This document shows, piece after piece, positions 11,946 to 22,900 of a DNA stretch of 64,000 bases. Under the pieces are notes generated by a model. It had not been told where the DNA came from. It ran no database searches and saw only the letters and a program-made list of their open reading frames with translations. The stretch's first letter is position 1. Every line of letters starts with the position of its first letter. The position numbers and the translations under genes were made by a program. Source of the DNA: Odontocerum albicorne (Eukaryota; Arthropoda; Insecta; Trichoptera; Odontoceridae); the NCBI GenBank assembly GCA_949825065.1, contig OX463856.1, positions 14,135,238 to 14,199,237 of the forward strand. Reading direction: 5' to 3'.

Positions 11946-12055
11946 GCTGTTGCATTTGGGTTTGCTCGCTCTGTTGGAAAGCGAAGCCGTGCCATGAAGT
12001 TTGTTTTAAGTGAGCGAACCGTTGCACACCAGCAAACTCACTCACTTACAAGTAA
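11946..12055 (-). repeat. SINE-B fragment
   Basis: Minus strand reads GTGAGTGAGTTTGCTGGTGT, then CGCTCACTTAAAAC and GGCACGGCTTCGCTTTCC. These match the middle and 3' part of SINE-B at 9230-9320 and 25130-25210. It joins the mariner-like frame directly, perhaps as an old insertion junction. Confidence 0.6.
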
Positions 12056-12840
12056 CATTGTCAAGAATGACAGTATTTTCAAAACTTGTATCATTTTTGC
12101 TCGATATATATACCCGATGAAACGCCATACCCTTTGTTGAGGGATTGTGAAGAGAATTCCAGTCTTACAGGTTCGTTTAATCTCATTTTTGAATATCATC
12201 CTATTTTAAGATTTTTTAGTCTTTAAGAAGGCTTTCCTTAAAATAAAATGCTCTGAAAAACTTTGTTTGATAATCGTTTCTGAGTAAAATATTTCAAGAA
12301 AATATTCACCGTGGATTACACATTTTCCCTATAAAACCAACTTAACCTATCTTCTTAAATCCACCCTCTTTACCGTAACTCAATTCTGCTGACCGCAAAT
12401 AATGGGTAGGGGGGAAACGGAGCTCTGAAAAGAAATAAGAAGAAGTCAAAGGGAAGACCAATCGAAAGAAAACAAGGGGGTGAAAGGCTTTTAAAATGGA
12501 AATGGTTTATATTTAAAAGCAAAACAACCCGGTATTATTTTCAATTTATTTTAACGATGGATTTTTGTCTTACCATTGTTTCGCTGTTCGTATGGATAAA
12601 TTTTTATTTAAAGTTTATTTTACTGTGGGTGGGGTTTTGCCATGCGGCAATCTCTTTTAACAAATTCTTAAATTGTTTTGCAAAGCTTTATGTGAAAGGC
12701 GGGGGGTTTAAAATATAGAAGTAGTTAAAAGAAACTACACGCAGTTTTACAAAGAAAATTGAAAAACAAGTAAAATGGTGAATTGATTTATTTTATAAAA
12801 ATGTAACAGTCATCGATGGCCAGGCTAGAGCGTAAAAAAT
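12056..12840. other. Unassigned
   Basis: Includes a purine-rich stretch (12405-12490). No recognised element. Confidence 0.4.
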
Positions 12841-13340
12841 ATAATAGAAAATGCACACATACCATCACGCCTTTTCGTATTGGAGATAGAGATAATTGAG
12901 CGTCAACATTTCCTATAACGACGCACTTTCATAGCCTCCTCTCCATTCATACAATTTCTCGTGCAATTCCTTCTGATTATTTTATTCTTTCTTTCTTTCA
13001 AAATTTCATTCATTTGGGATTCAACCATACTTTATCAGTCGTTCTCTATCACAATTCCCACATATGCTTGCCTCATAATTGCATACACTTTTTTAAGTCA
13101 GTCTTTTGTCTGACTTGATCAAAACACCTGAGAGAGCACTTTTTATACTACTTGATTCATTATTTTTTAGCTCTCATACGTTCTTAATAATTACATTTCT
13201 TATTTTGTCTTACATTGACAAATCACATATTTTTCCTAACACAAACATTTACACCACATTTACTCGGCTTCTTTCATTAATTTCTCACGTTCACATTTCA
13301 CTTTTTTATATAAATATGGGAGCAAAAATGTTATTGTGAA
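12841..13340 (-). pseudogene. Heavily decayed LINE RT C-terminal region
   Basis: Read on the minus strand, phrases such as CDLSM-x-DKIRNVIIKNV and SIKSALSGVL line up with the better kept RT tails at 35240-35390 (HGVSMFDRMRNDLIR, LSKMKSTLRWLG) and 36390-36540. The 3' end (CACGCCTTTTCGTATTGG on plus) matches the 3' ends of other copies at 24370 and 51605. Many stops and frameshifts. Confidence 0.5.
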
Positions 13341-14229
13341 CCATTGTTTTAGCAAGTTTTGATATTACAAGGTTTGAATATATGATTTTGAGTACATATC
13401 ATATATTGACTCGTATTTCATTGACTTTTTTTCTGATTGCAACTCGATGTTTAATATCTCTTTCCAACTTTCAGTCATCCAGGAACATACGAAATAACGG
13501 AATTATTTGATTAATTCTAATGTTTCTTTTGCCAATGTGGAATAAAGAGATTTTGTCACTTTTTAATGGTATGAACCTTCTTCTTAATCCATATATCATT
13601 AGAAAAGATATATTGTTACCATCCTAAAACTGTAACATGACTTATAAATAATAATCTGAGAAACAACCATAAAATGTATATACAACTATCTTTCACCAAA
13701 TTTTCTCAATTTTTTCGAAGCCTTAGGGGTTCTACGAATATCCAGTTAAAAATACCACCCTTACATGATCAGTAAATCATTTTCAATATCCGGAAAGAAA
13801 AACCTTTAAAAAAACATCAAGATATAAAAGAGTAAGGTTTCATAAAAAATCGCATAAATTTGAGTATGTTACACACAAGAACAAAGGTTGAGTAATATAT
13901 GGGCCCCATTTGGAGCTCCGCTAACAGGAGGCGTTGATGACTAGTTGAAAGTGAGTAGGCGCCAGGGTGTGAGAACTGAAAGTGTGTTATTCCTGAAAAA
14001 TTACATTTTAACTAGACTACGGTGTCCATTCGTTTGACATTTCAGAGGCTTTTCAGTGTAATTTAGGTATTATCGGATCAATGTCGTTAGGAAAAAACTT
14101 TCGTTGTTTACTTCATTACAAACGTGCTGAATGTAAATTATTATGAAAGGTTATACTATGAAAATTATTATGAAAAGTTAATTATGTTAATTAAAATCTT
14201 AATTATTATGAAAAGTTACCTAGTTACGC
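13341..14229. other. Unassigned AT-rich
   Basis: A short repeat AATTATTATGAAAAGTTA occurs near 14160-14215. Nothing else recognised. Confidence 0.4.
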
Positions 14230-14600
14230 GCATTTTTCAGCCATAGTTTACCTTAGTTGCTTGAGTGGTTTTTTGGCGTTATTTTGAATATTGGAAGAAA
14301 ATTTGTTGCCTTTTCCGTGCTTGTGCCTTTTTACTACTGTAAAGGAAAAAATATGATACAAACCATTAAAAAATGTACAGTGTGTAGTGATGACGCAGTA
14401 AGTGATGTTGTGTGCCAAATATTGTTTAAACAACCCCGAAGTAGTTATACGACACTCAAATATGGTATACACTCTGGAAGGCCGATTGCTACTGATGATA
14501 ACAAAGTCAAGGCTTTGGTCGAGAATAAACAGCGTTCTACGACACGAGTAATTGCTAAGACCACGAGCATTTGGTACAATTTCACTTTGAATTTAACCTA
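14230..14600 (+). pseudogene. Mariner-type transposase N-terminal remnant
   Basis: An open frame of 114 codons contains SDDAVSDVVCQILF, then SGRPIATDDNKVKALVENKQ and RSTTRVIAKT. This matches the paired helix-turn-helix DNA-binding half of mariner transposases (YG.DALSE..CQ.WF..F, SGRP...D...IKALIE.N...TTREIAE.L). The frame after RVIAKT stops matching and no catalytic DDD region follows, so only the DNA-binding part survives. I could not find terminal inverted repeats. Confidence 0.7.
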
Positions 14601-15722
14601 AAATGTATAAAAGTACTTACCGGACAACCCAATTATTCCCCGATATCGCGTACACATCGATTGGAGAATTATAATAATGACCAGATCTATTCAAAACGCT
14701 ACGAAGTTTGCGTCAAGCGGAAAGGAAAAAAAATGTCGCCTAAATGGCACATACATTTCGATAGTAATTTAGATGGATAATAACAGATGTCGCATTATTT
14801 ATACTTTTTTAAATTAAATGAGGCATGCAAAACAATATTTGAATCATAAAATTTAAATTATTTATTCACATCCCCTTTCTGATATTGCATTGAATAAAAT
14901 CTAGTCTCGAGTAACGATTTTATAGTTTCGACAATCAGCTGTCCGGTGATGTATCGGGGTGGTATTGTTGTGTTTAATAGGGTATTTGGTCGGTAACATT
15001 TTCTCAAGTATTTTTTTTTTTCGTTTTTGAGACTTCAAACATTAATTAATTTTGCGTTTGTTTATCCTCAAACACCGTTTAATAACATAACAGTTCAAAA
15101 CGTTTTAAATAAACTTTTACATATTTTTTCTTATATTCTCTTACATCTTTTTTCATATCTCTTCTGAAACTATTTATGTTATGACTTAAGTAAATACTAT
15201 TAAGTATACAATATGGCTTTCTACATCGAATTTTTATATGGTTATCGTAAAATAAGAACACCTGCTTAAAAATCAATTTCCTTCATCGATATACACGATA
15301 TACGGCTCTCACGTTTAACGACATCTGAAAAGTCGTTGCTCCTTCTCGGTTGTCCCTTGAATTCCAAAGATTGCGACCGCCATGATAATTTACTTACCTT
15401 GTGCAACGTATCTTGAAATGAACATCAGGCCGCTTTCTTCACATAATTTCCACTCTTTCCATTATTCAAGCTTTCAGACAAAATTGACCACTCAAGGCAA
15501 GTATCTAAATATCATTCTTTCGTATAGCACAGAAAGATGCAACTCAACCCTGAGCTCTTTAATAATTGATTATATGTTCCTTGAGCTGTACATCTCTCAG
15601 ACATCAATATTCTAAGTATGGCCAAGTTCTTGCATTAAAGCTTTACCTAAATCATGTTTTTTTTTCCTCAATATCGTCATTGTCTTCTGACTTTCTTAAT
15701 ATTTCATCGTATGTATTTTTGT
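14601..15722. other. Unassigned
   Basis: Short open frames (14571-14780 +, 15382-15615 +) show no motif that I know. Confidence 0.4.
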
Positions 15723-15870
15723 AATTTTTTATTTAGTACAACTCTGTTTATTCCACTTTATATAACGGTATAACCCTATCGGTTTCAAAGTTTTCACCTC
15801 ATTATCAGGGAGCACAAACAAGACTGAATTTTGTTCGAATTGGTACCGACATACTTGCTTCTAACTTTGG
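15723..15870 (-). mobile_element. PLE terminal repeat, downstream arm (copy d)
   Basis: On plus it reads TTTAGTACAACTCTGTTTAT, TATAACCCTATCGGTTTC, CACCTCATTATCAGGGAGC, then ACAAACAAGACTGAATTTTG and TGGTACCGACATAC. Unlike the palindromic copies it does not fold back at once but continues into unique sequence and then an endonuclease remnant. On the coding (minus) strand it lies downstream of the endonuclease, where a PLE terminal repeat is expected. Confidence 0.7.
15772..15814 (-). ncRNA. Hammerhead-ribozyme-like motif, PLE family 1 (copy d)
   Basis: Minus strand: GCTCC-CTGATAA (core changed at one G), stem II region AGGT-GAAA-ACTT, GAAA, ACCGAT-A, GGG. It lies downstream of, and in sense with, the GIY-YIG remnant, the place reported for hammerheads in PLEs. 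The TAA in the core probably inactivates it. Confidence 0.4.
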
Positions 15871-15952
15871 TTTGGGGATTGTGGGTGGAGGGAGGCAGGA
15901 GACAACTTTAACAAGCAGCGGTGAGATCTAGGGAATATATGTGTTTGGCAGA

Positions 15953-16340
15953 TGTTCATCCCAATGCAATACCTTGGGTATTTCTAGGGCAATACCTTGG
16001 GTATTTCATGTCCAATGTATTTCCGTTACTACTGATATGCAAGAATTTGGCATCGTCGATAGAAAATGTGTGATTTTCACAATAACAATGATTAGCCATT
16101 TCAGAATACATTCGAGGATTTCTTAAGACGGATTTGTGTTCACGAAGTATATTTTCAAAAGATCTTCCTGTATTTTCTACACAGAAATTATCGCAGTCAG
16201 CACATAAAAGTTTATACAAACCATTGTTATTAAGTATTCCACTTTTTACCTTTCCCGTTAAAAAGGAGTTTCTGGAGATTGAAATTAGTGGTCAAAAGCT
16301 GACTATGTGACTTTTAAATGTTTTAGTTATTTCGCATATG
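15953..16340 (-). pseudogene. Penelope-like element GIY-YIG endonuclease remnant
   Basis: The minus frame reads NNNGLYKLLCADCDNF then CVENTGRSFENILREH, KSVLRNPRMYSEMANHC and KFLHISSNGNTLDM. PLE endonucleases have GxYK(L)xCxxCxxFYVGQTGRSFxxRxxEH and an xxANHL block later. Here GLY stands for GIY (16214-16222) and CVE for the YIG-equivalent YVG; the TGRSF, REH and ANH landmarks remain. The Cys pair CADC fits the zinc-knuckle-like Cys of PLE linkers. Upstream (to about 16340) a broken frame still reads like the linker between RT and endonuclease; the RT is absent. A genuine GIY-YIG host gene is unlikely given the flanking terminal repeats. Confidence 0.75.
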
Positions 16341-16600
16341 TTTTTTTATATTTCACCTCATTATTAGGGGAATATAAACCAAACTGAATTTTGTTCGAAC
16401 TGGTACCGACATACACACTCCTACAAGTTCAAACAAAATTCAATCCTGTTTGTGCTCCCTTGATGATGAGGTCATAAACTTGAAACCGATAGGTTTATGC
16501 CGTTACATAAAGGGTAATAAACAGTGTTGGACTATATAAATTACAATATTTTTAAACCACCAGATTGTCAATGCTTTAACTGTAAATAAAGTATGTATTT
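16341..16600. mobile_element. PLE terminal repeats, upstream side (copy d)
   Basis: First a piece of left-type arm (TTCACCTCATTATTAGGGG to TGGTACCGACATAC, 16345-16415), then a right-type arm from CAATCCTGTTTGTGCTCCC through TGATGATGAGGTC, CTTGAAACCGATAGG, ACAGTGTTGGACT and TTACAAT to about 16600. This gives an inverted pair around the endonuclease remnant and an extra partial arm, like the mixed terminal-repeat layouts known for PLEs. A ribozyme-like core lies at 16451-16492 (+). Confidence 0.65.
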
Positions 16601-16642
16601 TTAGTTACATATTATGTTATCCCTCAAAAACGTGTTTGATTA

Positions 16643-16891
16643 TCATTTAGTCATATGCTCTCTAAGGTGGTTTACAAAATCAAATCTGGATTCACAAACG
16701 GTCTCACAGTGTGGGCACACTTTTTGAGGTGGCATTTGGTGACTCGATACGGAGCGCTTTTTCCCTTTATGCGCTTTCGTCGTCTCAAAACGTACACTCA
16801 CCCCTTCAGCATTGGTGCTTCTCCACTGGTCACGCTTCTGTGACACTGTAACAAAGCTCTGGATATGTACAACACACCCTTGAACTCTTTT
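16643..16891 (-). pseudogene. LINE-type C-terminal tail with a C2H2 finger
   Basis: Minus frame reads KRVQGCVVHIQSFVTVSQKR, then DQWRST and ends PQKVCPHCETVCESRFDF-VNHLREHMTK. The finger has spacing C-x2-C-x12-H-x3-H. A DQWR-type block followed by a basic linker and one terminal finger is the usual end of several LINE polyproteins, so I prefer that to a host zinc-finger exon. There is no RT upstream. Confidence 0.55.
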
Positions 16892-17006
16892 TTGGACTAC
16901 TATAATTTTTTTCCTTAACTTGAGTTCGAAGAAAAGAAACTACTTGACAATTCGGGTTTATGTCATTCTGAAAATGCATCACGTCCATTACAGTTATGAT
17001 CTAATT
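16892..17006. other. Unassigned spacer
   Basis: No recognised element. Confidence 0.4.
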
Positions 17007-17067
17007 ACCATTGCTTGTATGCTGGTTGTCTTAACTTCATCAAGACAACCAGCATACAAGCAATGGT
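17007..17067. repeat. Perfect 26-bp hairpin
   Basis: Arm ACCATTGCTTGTATGCTGGT... (17007-17032) is matched without mismatch by 17042-17067; the loop AACTTCATC is 9 nt. No coding context. The lack of any mismatch suggests a recent inverted duplication or a constrained structure. Confidence 0.9.
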
Positions 17068-17119
17068 AAGAACACTTACAGTTTTACGCATATTTTACCA
17101 TTGTATATTAAGTATACAG

Positions 17120-17310
17120 CGTTAGTTTATCTGACGAATCTTTTTCAGTATCTTGGAGTGTCTTCCGATCCGGAGGCTGCAGGTTCGATTTCCATTGATA
17201 CCCAGATTTTTTTAAAGTTCTCGTCTGGTTTTCACACAGGACTAATTTAAAAAAAATTGGTTCATTAGATGAGATTACCACGTGGCAATATACCCACCAG
17301 GTTATACTGT
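17120..17310 (+). repeat. SINE-A copy
   Basis: Head in plus orientation: GTGTCTTCCGATCCGGAGGC, then GCAGGTTCGATTTCC (B box). Body ends GATTACCACGTGGCAATATA-CCCACCAGG. Nearly full length. Confidence 0.75.
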
Positions 17311-18304
17311 ATACAAAAAAAGCATACTTTAAGCCGGAACAGTCCATACGACACTGGCTACTGAAAAGGAGTTGATTCGTAAAATGCCTAGTGCTGTCCA
17401 GGCGACAGAATTCAGACACAGTAAGAACAAAAAGAATAATACAATACAATGATTCTTCACCAGTCCCCATCTTCATGACAAAGGGTCTCATATTTGATCA
17501 TTCTTTTCACACATATTTCTGGAATCCGTATTCTATAGATATTATGGATATCCCTACGTTTCTGGAATCCGTAATCTAGAAACTTGTAGATATCTTATCA
17601 CATTGTAAAGAATCCTATTAAATGGATGTCCTATTTTATATTACAACTTGCTCCTCTAGTTTTAAAATTGTCAGTCATGATAGATCGTGAGGATTCCAAT
17701 TCGTACAAAAACATCAACTCCCCTTTTCTGTATCTGAGCTCACGTCCTTCAACTGTCTTGGACCGTTTTAAATTGGATAACCTGCTTTAAGGAATATGTC
17801 TGCAATTTGGTCAAATATTTTTTGTCTCGAGTTTTCTTTCTTTCGAGTACTCCCAGATAAAACATTATAATCTGAACAAAGAATGAAAATTTAGGACAAA
17901 AATATAGTTGTCAAAATGTTATTCAATTTTGTTTCTAAAAAATACAAAATTTTATTTGTTCATTTTTATTTGACATTTGATTTACATTAAACTCAAATAA
18001 CAAGAAAAATTTATAAATTATGATGTCTCAAGATAGCATAATGACAACAAGGTCAATGTAACTAACTCATGCTTCCCAGTAAAGTATTTCAGTTTATAAC
18101 TACAGTGTATTAAGGAGTTTAATCTTCGATTTATCTACCGAGATGTGGAAGATATCGATATCAAAAATTTATTCAACAAGGTAATTCCGTGTGTGAGTGG
18201 TAACACGTTTAACAGCTCAATTCATTTAGAACCTCTGGAGCAGGCACAGAACTCGCGATTCGTCATTGAATGTGTTGGCAACGCTCAACGCTTGCGAATA
18301 TTGT
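17311..18304. other. Unassigned AT-rich
   Basis: A short direct repeat TTTCTGGAATCCGTA (near 17516 and 17560). The start of the 18145-18456 open frame is unrecognised; its end runs into a SINE-A head. Confidence 0.4.
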
Positions 18305-18405
18305 TACTTGACTATAGGTACCCTTTTTTGGTACCATCGGAAATTGAACCCGAAACCCCCAGGTGGAAGTTAAGAATCTTAACACTAGGCTACTGTATTT
18401 TAATT
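18305..18405 (-). repeat. SINE-A head fragment
   Basis: Plus reads GGTACCATCGGAAATTGAAC, then CCCGAAACCCCCAGGTGGAAG and TTAACACTAGGCTACTG; reversed, this is an A box (TAGCCTAGTGTTAAG) and a weak B box. No body. Confidence 0.6.
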
Positions 18406-18512
18406 ATTACTGTGTTACATAAAAGGCAGTTAAATCTTTTTTTTTTATTTCGTTAATCAATAAATTAATTTCGTTTTGTCACAATTTGATAAAAATCAAC
18501 TGTCAAATTATT
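18406..18512. other. AT-rich spacer
   Basis: Nothing recognised. Confidence 0.4.
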
Positions 18513-18740
18513 CGAGGATATTATGATAGAGCTCTAACCGTTGCTGGTCCGGTGATGTGGAATGGTCTGTCTCCTGGTGTCAAAGATATGGGTGACATGT
18601 GCAGCTTAGTAAAACAATTAAAGACAATCATTTTTGGTAGGTCTTATCAAAATGTATGAGGGTTTACAACTACTGAGTTGGAGCCTCCTTGAGGAGAGTT
18701 TGCTCTCTAAACGGTGCTGTATGAATTCTCCTTTTATTAT
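18513..18740 (+). pseudogene. LINE C-terminus and 3' tail (TVAGP family)
   Basis: The frame RGYYDRALTVAGPVMWNGL, SPGVKDMGDMCSLVKQLKT, IIFGRSYQNV ends in TGA at 18657-18659. RxFTVAGPxxWNxLP...S...FK..LKT.LF is the extreme C-terminus of a widespread LINE type. A 3' UTR follows, ending in the small stem-loop GAGAGTTTGCTCTC and a (TTA)n tail. This terminal part has no stop or frameshift. Confidence 0.8.
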
Positions 18741-19724
18741 TATTATTAAATGAAACGATTGGCATATTTATTTCAAATCAATAATTACATTTCCAAGTAA
18801 AAATATATATGTAACAATCAATTACAATTACTTAAAAAATAATAGAAATATTGAGCTGATTTGTATCATCCATCAATTTTTCCATGTCAGTTGGGATACT
18901 TGTTTTTGACGTTCTTAATTTCGCTCCCAAATAAGTATCAATGAATCTTATATTTGTTGGATTTTATGGATATTCATCATTAAGAAAGTTTGTTCGCATA
19001 TATATGTTACGTTGAAACAAATGTAACAAGTATTTTTATCGTTAACTTTTAAATTATGATTTTTTTTCTGTGTTTAGATCTTTATAAAAATTAAATATAT
19101 TTCTTCCGTTTATTTTAGGCAGAACTTCGTCGCATCACCAATTAATCAATTCTAATTGAAAATGAACTGGAGCAGAATCAATATTCAAGAATACACGTAA
19201 CGAACAATTGATAAAATGCTTATAATGTATCGAAAACATTGAAATTTTTGTTTCATTTCATTAATGAACGCATCGATGTTACTAACAAAATGCATTACTA
19301 AGTATGCCACTACTGGCGCACTCGTGGCCCAAATCTGGCCCGCGGGTTCAGGTTGGCCGTTTCTGGACTCTCCTTTAATTTATATGTCATCTCTTATCTA
19401 CTCGTATATCTCAAAACAAAACATCTCTCTTAATCTTTTGACATTTGCTGGACTTATCCATGTACGAGACACACAATTAGACGCCTGTTATTTGAATATT
19501 ACAGAATAACAGCTGGACAAATTACATAACTTTACACCAGAAGGTGCTGAACTAGTTTAATGTGAGAAACATACGTAAAATTCGAATACTTTCACTGATG
19601 TATAGTATTTTTAACTTCCCCGACGCCCCCTCTTATCTCATCGAAAAATATTCACCGACTATGGGCATATGCTACGCTTAAACAGATGTTTATGGCTTTT
19701 TCAGTTCACCGCTCTCCTTTTTTT
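18741..19724. other. Unassigned AT-rich
   Basis: No recognised element. Confidence 0.4.
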
Positions 19725-19870
19725 CGTCATCCTGTACTCTCCATGCGATAAGACTCTGGAACCAGTTACAAAATAATGTTAGACTCGCTCCGTCAAAGGC
19801 ATGTTTAGAAAAGCGGGTGAAATAACTCTTAAGAAAGTCAGTAATATAACGTGTTTCATTCCTGGTCTTT
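19725..19870 (+). pseudogene. LINE C-terminal tail (IRLWNQLQ family)
   Basis: CTLHAIRLWNQLQNNVRLAP then SKACLEKRVK and a stop at 19823-19825. Relatives: 38964-39057 (-), 54485 (+) and 62660 (+), all reading (I/V)RLWN...(L)AP.LA.FK.RLK or a decayed form. Only this tail survives. Confidence 0.7.
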
Positions 19871-20379
19871 CTTGCCTCTCCACCATTAAAAAGTTAAATT
19901 CATCCTTAAAAAAATATAACAAACAACTCCATACAAAATGACGAATTGTTTAATCCAATATTCCAAAGGTTGAGTGTGTTTGAGCTTTTTGGATGCTTTA
20001 AATTAATATAGTCAAAGTCAAAGGTAATAAAACGAAATGTAAGCAGAAAGCTGATCTTCGAGCAAATTAATGCGGTAACCATGTCGTTAAGTCGAGTGCT
20101 TTGGACATATCATATACATTACTTAAGAATGAAGCATTTTTACTAAAAAAATACTTTCTGAAGATAAATAAAATATGAACAGCTTTTATGAGTTTTTTAG
20201 CTCATTTATTAATTATCAGTAGGAGGCCACAAAGATCATCCAGTAATTTGCATCAATCAGATCTTGCCCGTGCGTAATACCGATGTTCGGACAAGTAAAT
20301 ATACTCGAACAAGTAAATATACTCGTTCGGACAAGAAAGTTTACTGAGTTTTTTATAACCCCACAATCGCAATTAATCT
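19871..20379. other. Unassigned
   Basis: Contains a short repeat GAACAAGTAAATATACTCG-type (20290-20325). Nothing else. Confidence 0.4.
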
Positions 20380-20545
20380 TTATTTTATTTTATTTACACA
20401 TGACAAGAAATATACATAATTTACGAAAAAAATAACAGATAATTTAATTTTAACCTACATTTTTAATGGATCTGGGTTTGTTGCCTTTCATTTGTCGTGT
20501 CCCCAGTAAACTAGGTTTTTGCCTGTATGTCACTGAGGATATCTT
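20380..20545 (+). repeat. Dispersed repeat C
   Basis: Blocks ACATGACAAGAAATATACAT, GGATCTGGGTTTGTTGCC, TTTCATTTGTCGTGTCCCC and AGTAAACTAGG recur at 33950 (-), 50625, 56195 and 58080 (-). Five copies in 64 kb. No coding motif and no clear tRNA promoter; class unknown. Confidence 0.8.
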
Positions 20546-20864
20546 TGCCTGTTCATCTTATGTCTGGAATATATTCAGAGATCTTGGAATATATTCAAAT
20601 TTGATCGTCGAGTACTCCATCTAATATTCTTCCATACACTTCAGAGATCACGCTCCATCGGGAGGAATCATCAATTCTAGCGCTTTCTTTACGAAACATT
20701 TCCTAGTTTTCAATCTCAAAATTACTGACAGCTGACAGTAAATGGGGTGTGGATGTTTTGAGTATTGGACTTAAAAATGTAAAGTGGAAATTAGCTTTAC
20801 AAGAAATCTACATATGTTTTGATCCACATTGAGATCGTACCTGAAGGGTATTATGTGTCATAAA
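20546..20864. other. Unassigned
   Basis: No recognised element. Confidence 0.4.
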
Positions 20865-21090
20865 TCGTAGATAGGTATGGAGGGCCTGAAAAACATCTGA
20901 TGTACTCACGGCCGAGCTCGCTATCTATTGGTGGGGCAGTATTTCGACTGGGGAAAACCATGACATGACCCCAGACCTTTTGATAGTTGCTGTCTTTAAT
21001 ATAATTTCTTCGTCATTATCTTGAGATATGTATGCAATTTCAAGATGTATTAGTAAACATTCTATGTTGCTATCAATAAACCTGTATTTA
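20865..21090 (+). repeat. Dispersed repeat D
   Basis: Shares with 57160-57375: CTGAAAAACATCTG, ATTGGTGGGG, CCCAGACCTTTTGATA and ending ATCAATAAACCTGTATTTATT. The AATAAA near the end suggests the 3' end of a retroelement, but no coding part is visible. Confidence 0.75.
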
Positions 21091-22339
21091 TTATTCAAAT
21101 TAAGATCGAGTAAGTATAATAAATATAAGCGTTTTAATGTTAAAGTAAACTGCCAGTTGTGTATTGCATTATGTTTTTCATATACAGTACAACCTTGTAA
21201 ATTTATTATTATGTAAAAAATCCCGTCTAACAAACAGGAAAAAAGTTTCAGAGGCCTGAAGTGAAAAAGAGACTAGAACCCTTTTTGAAAAAAGGTGTGC
21301 CAACAAAAGTCGAAACTCCCGAAGTACTCGTATAAACAAGCGTCTAGCCAACGAATTCGTCGAGTGAAAGCATTTCAAATAAACCTGACGAAATTTTCTT
21401 TCCAGTTATCACTGTTAAAAAAATATATAGAACAATTAATGTTTGATAATACGTATAAGAGAATTTTGTGTTATTTTAAAATAATTTACAACCAATTTCA
21501 GAAATAAGATGACCACCACCTCTCCATCTGATCTGCCGCATACCAATCTGGAAGACTCTGAAGAAAGTCGACAACACACATAAGATCATCCCCTAAAACT
21601 GTTGGGGTACGCAGATAAGATATAGAGCCAAACTTTCACATCTCGACACACATATTTCGCCTGTTTCATATCCATACACCTGTTGAAACAGCTCCTATGA
21701 TTTTTTTACTCTTTACTTTTCTTCTTTTAAAATATAATTAATTTAATCTTATCATAATTTCCTTGGTCTTCTTCTTACATGCCTTCCCTTCCCATTGTAT
21801 ATTGGTTTTATTTACCTTTCTCAATTCATTTTGGTATTATTTTTTACATTACGTTATAACGATTTTCGTATGAATACAAAATATCTCCCTTTTCAAAGAC
21901 TAACAACAGGCATTCAATTAAAAATAAAAATGTACTCCAAGCTAAAAACTATCAGGGTTGGTACACACTATTCCGCCGAGCCTTAAAAGCCAAAATAAAT
22001 TGAATACGGTCAGCAAATTGTTGACTTAAAATGTTTGCCATCCCCGGGCATCTTAGTCACGCCTCTAGAGACCGGTATCGATATAAGAGAAGAGCAAGGA
22101 GCTAAGTTTAATGTAACCTACTCAGGGATATTGCTTGTTACGTCACATATATTATGCAGCCTTAAGAAAACATGTGAAAATTTGTATATACTCTCTGAGA
22201 CAACGGCCTTAAGGGAGTAAGATATGGGCAGGGCTGTATCTTAACACTTTGCACTAAAAAGGGGGCCGAAGGTTTAATATTTGCAAGTGGGACAAAATAT
22301 TCGTTTAGTTCTGAAAACACTGAAATTTAACATTGAGTT
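21091..22339. other. Unassigned; possible weak LINE 3' trace
   Basis: The part at 21600-21690 (CACATATTTCGCCTGTTTCA...CATACACCTG) resembles the antisense LINE 3' ends at 51605 and 25850, weakly. The rest is unrecognised. Confidence 0.35.
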
Positions 22340-22617
22340 ACATAATCATACAGACATAGCATCACACTATATCCCTGTAAATATCGGCTGAGGAGATAAT
22401 CATACAGACATAGCATCACACTATATCCCTGTAAATGTCGGCTGAGGAGATAATCATACAGACATAGCATTAGACTGTATCCCTGTAAATGTCGGCTGAG
22501 GAGATAATCATACAGACATAGCATCACACTATATCCCTGTAAATGTCGGCTGAGGAGATAATCATACAGACATAGCATCACACTATATCCCTGTAAATGT
22601 CGGCTGAGGAGGAGTCG
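22340..22617. repeat. 54-bp minisatellite, five copies
   Basis: Unit: AATCATACAGACATAGCATC, ACACTATATCCCTGTAAATG, TCGGCTGAGGAGAT. Unit length 54 bp is a multiple of three, so the minus strand is open as an 18-residue repeat, a consequence of the period rather than a gene. Copies differ by a few bases, so the array is young. Confidence 0.95.
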
Positions 22618-22619
22618 GC

Positions 22620-22900
22620 TGAGGATTTTCTATTTATACATACGCCTCTCGCCTTGTCCACATCTATACTCTCCTGTTTCCCATACTTATTTTCGTTCCC
22701 TCAGTTTAAATCTATCCAACTATCTTCTTCTAATCCTTCGTTGGTCTACCTTTTATTCGCTTTCATTTCATAAACACATATTTATTTTATAATATTTTCA
22801 TAACTCATTTCCTCAATGTGGCCAATCAATCTCAATATTGTTTCTTAATTATTCTTATAATATCCATCTTTTAACGAATAGTTATCCCTAATTCTATCAT
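22620..22900 (-). pseudogene. LINE tail remnant, decayed
   Basis: Minus strand reads about LRLIGHIEEMSYENIIK and later ANKRRPTKD, matching LRW.GH.ERM...(R)GRP in LINE tails. Low identity; several stops. Confidence 0.45.

Noticed and set aside
16643..16891. Host C2H2 zinc-finger exon
   Set aside because: A single terminal finger after a DQWR block and basic linker fits a LINE tail better; no second finger and no splice sites evident.
22327..22581. Open frame with 18-residue repeats (LCLYDYLLSRHLQGYS)
   Set aside because: A by-product of a 54-bp minisatellite whose period is divisible by three; no start context or domain.
22340..22617. CRISPR-like array
   Set aside because: The repeats are contiguous with no unique spacers, and the window is eukaryotic.
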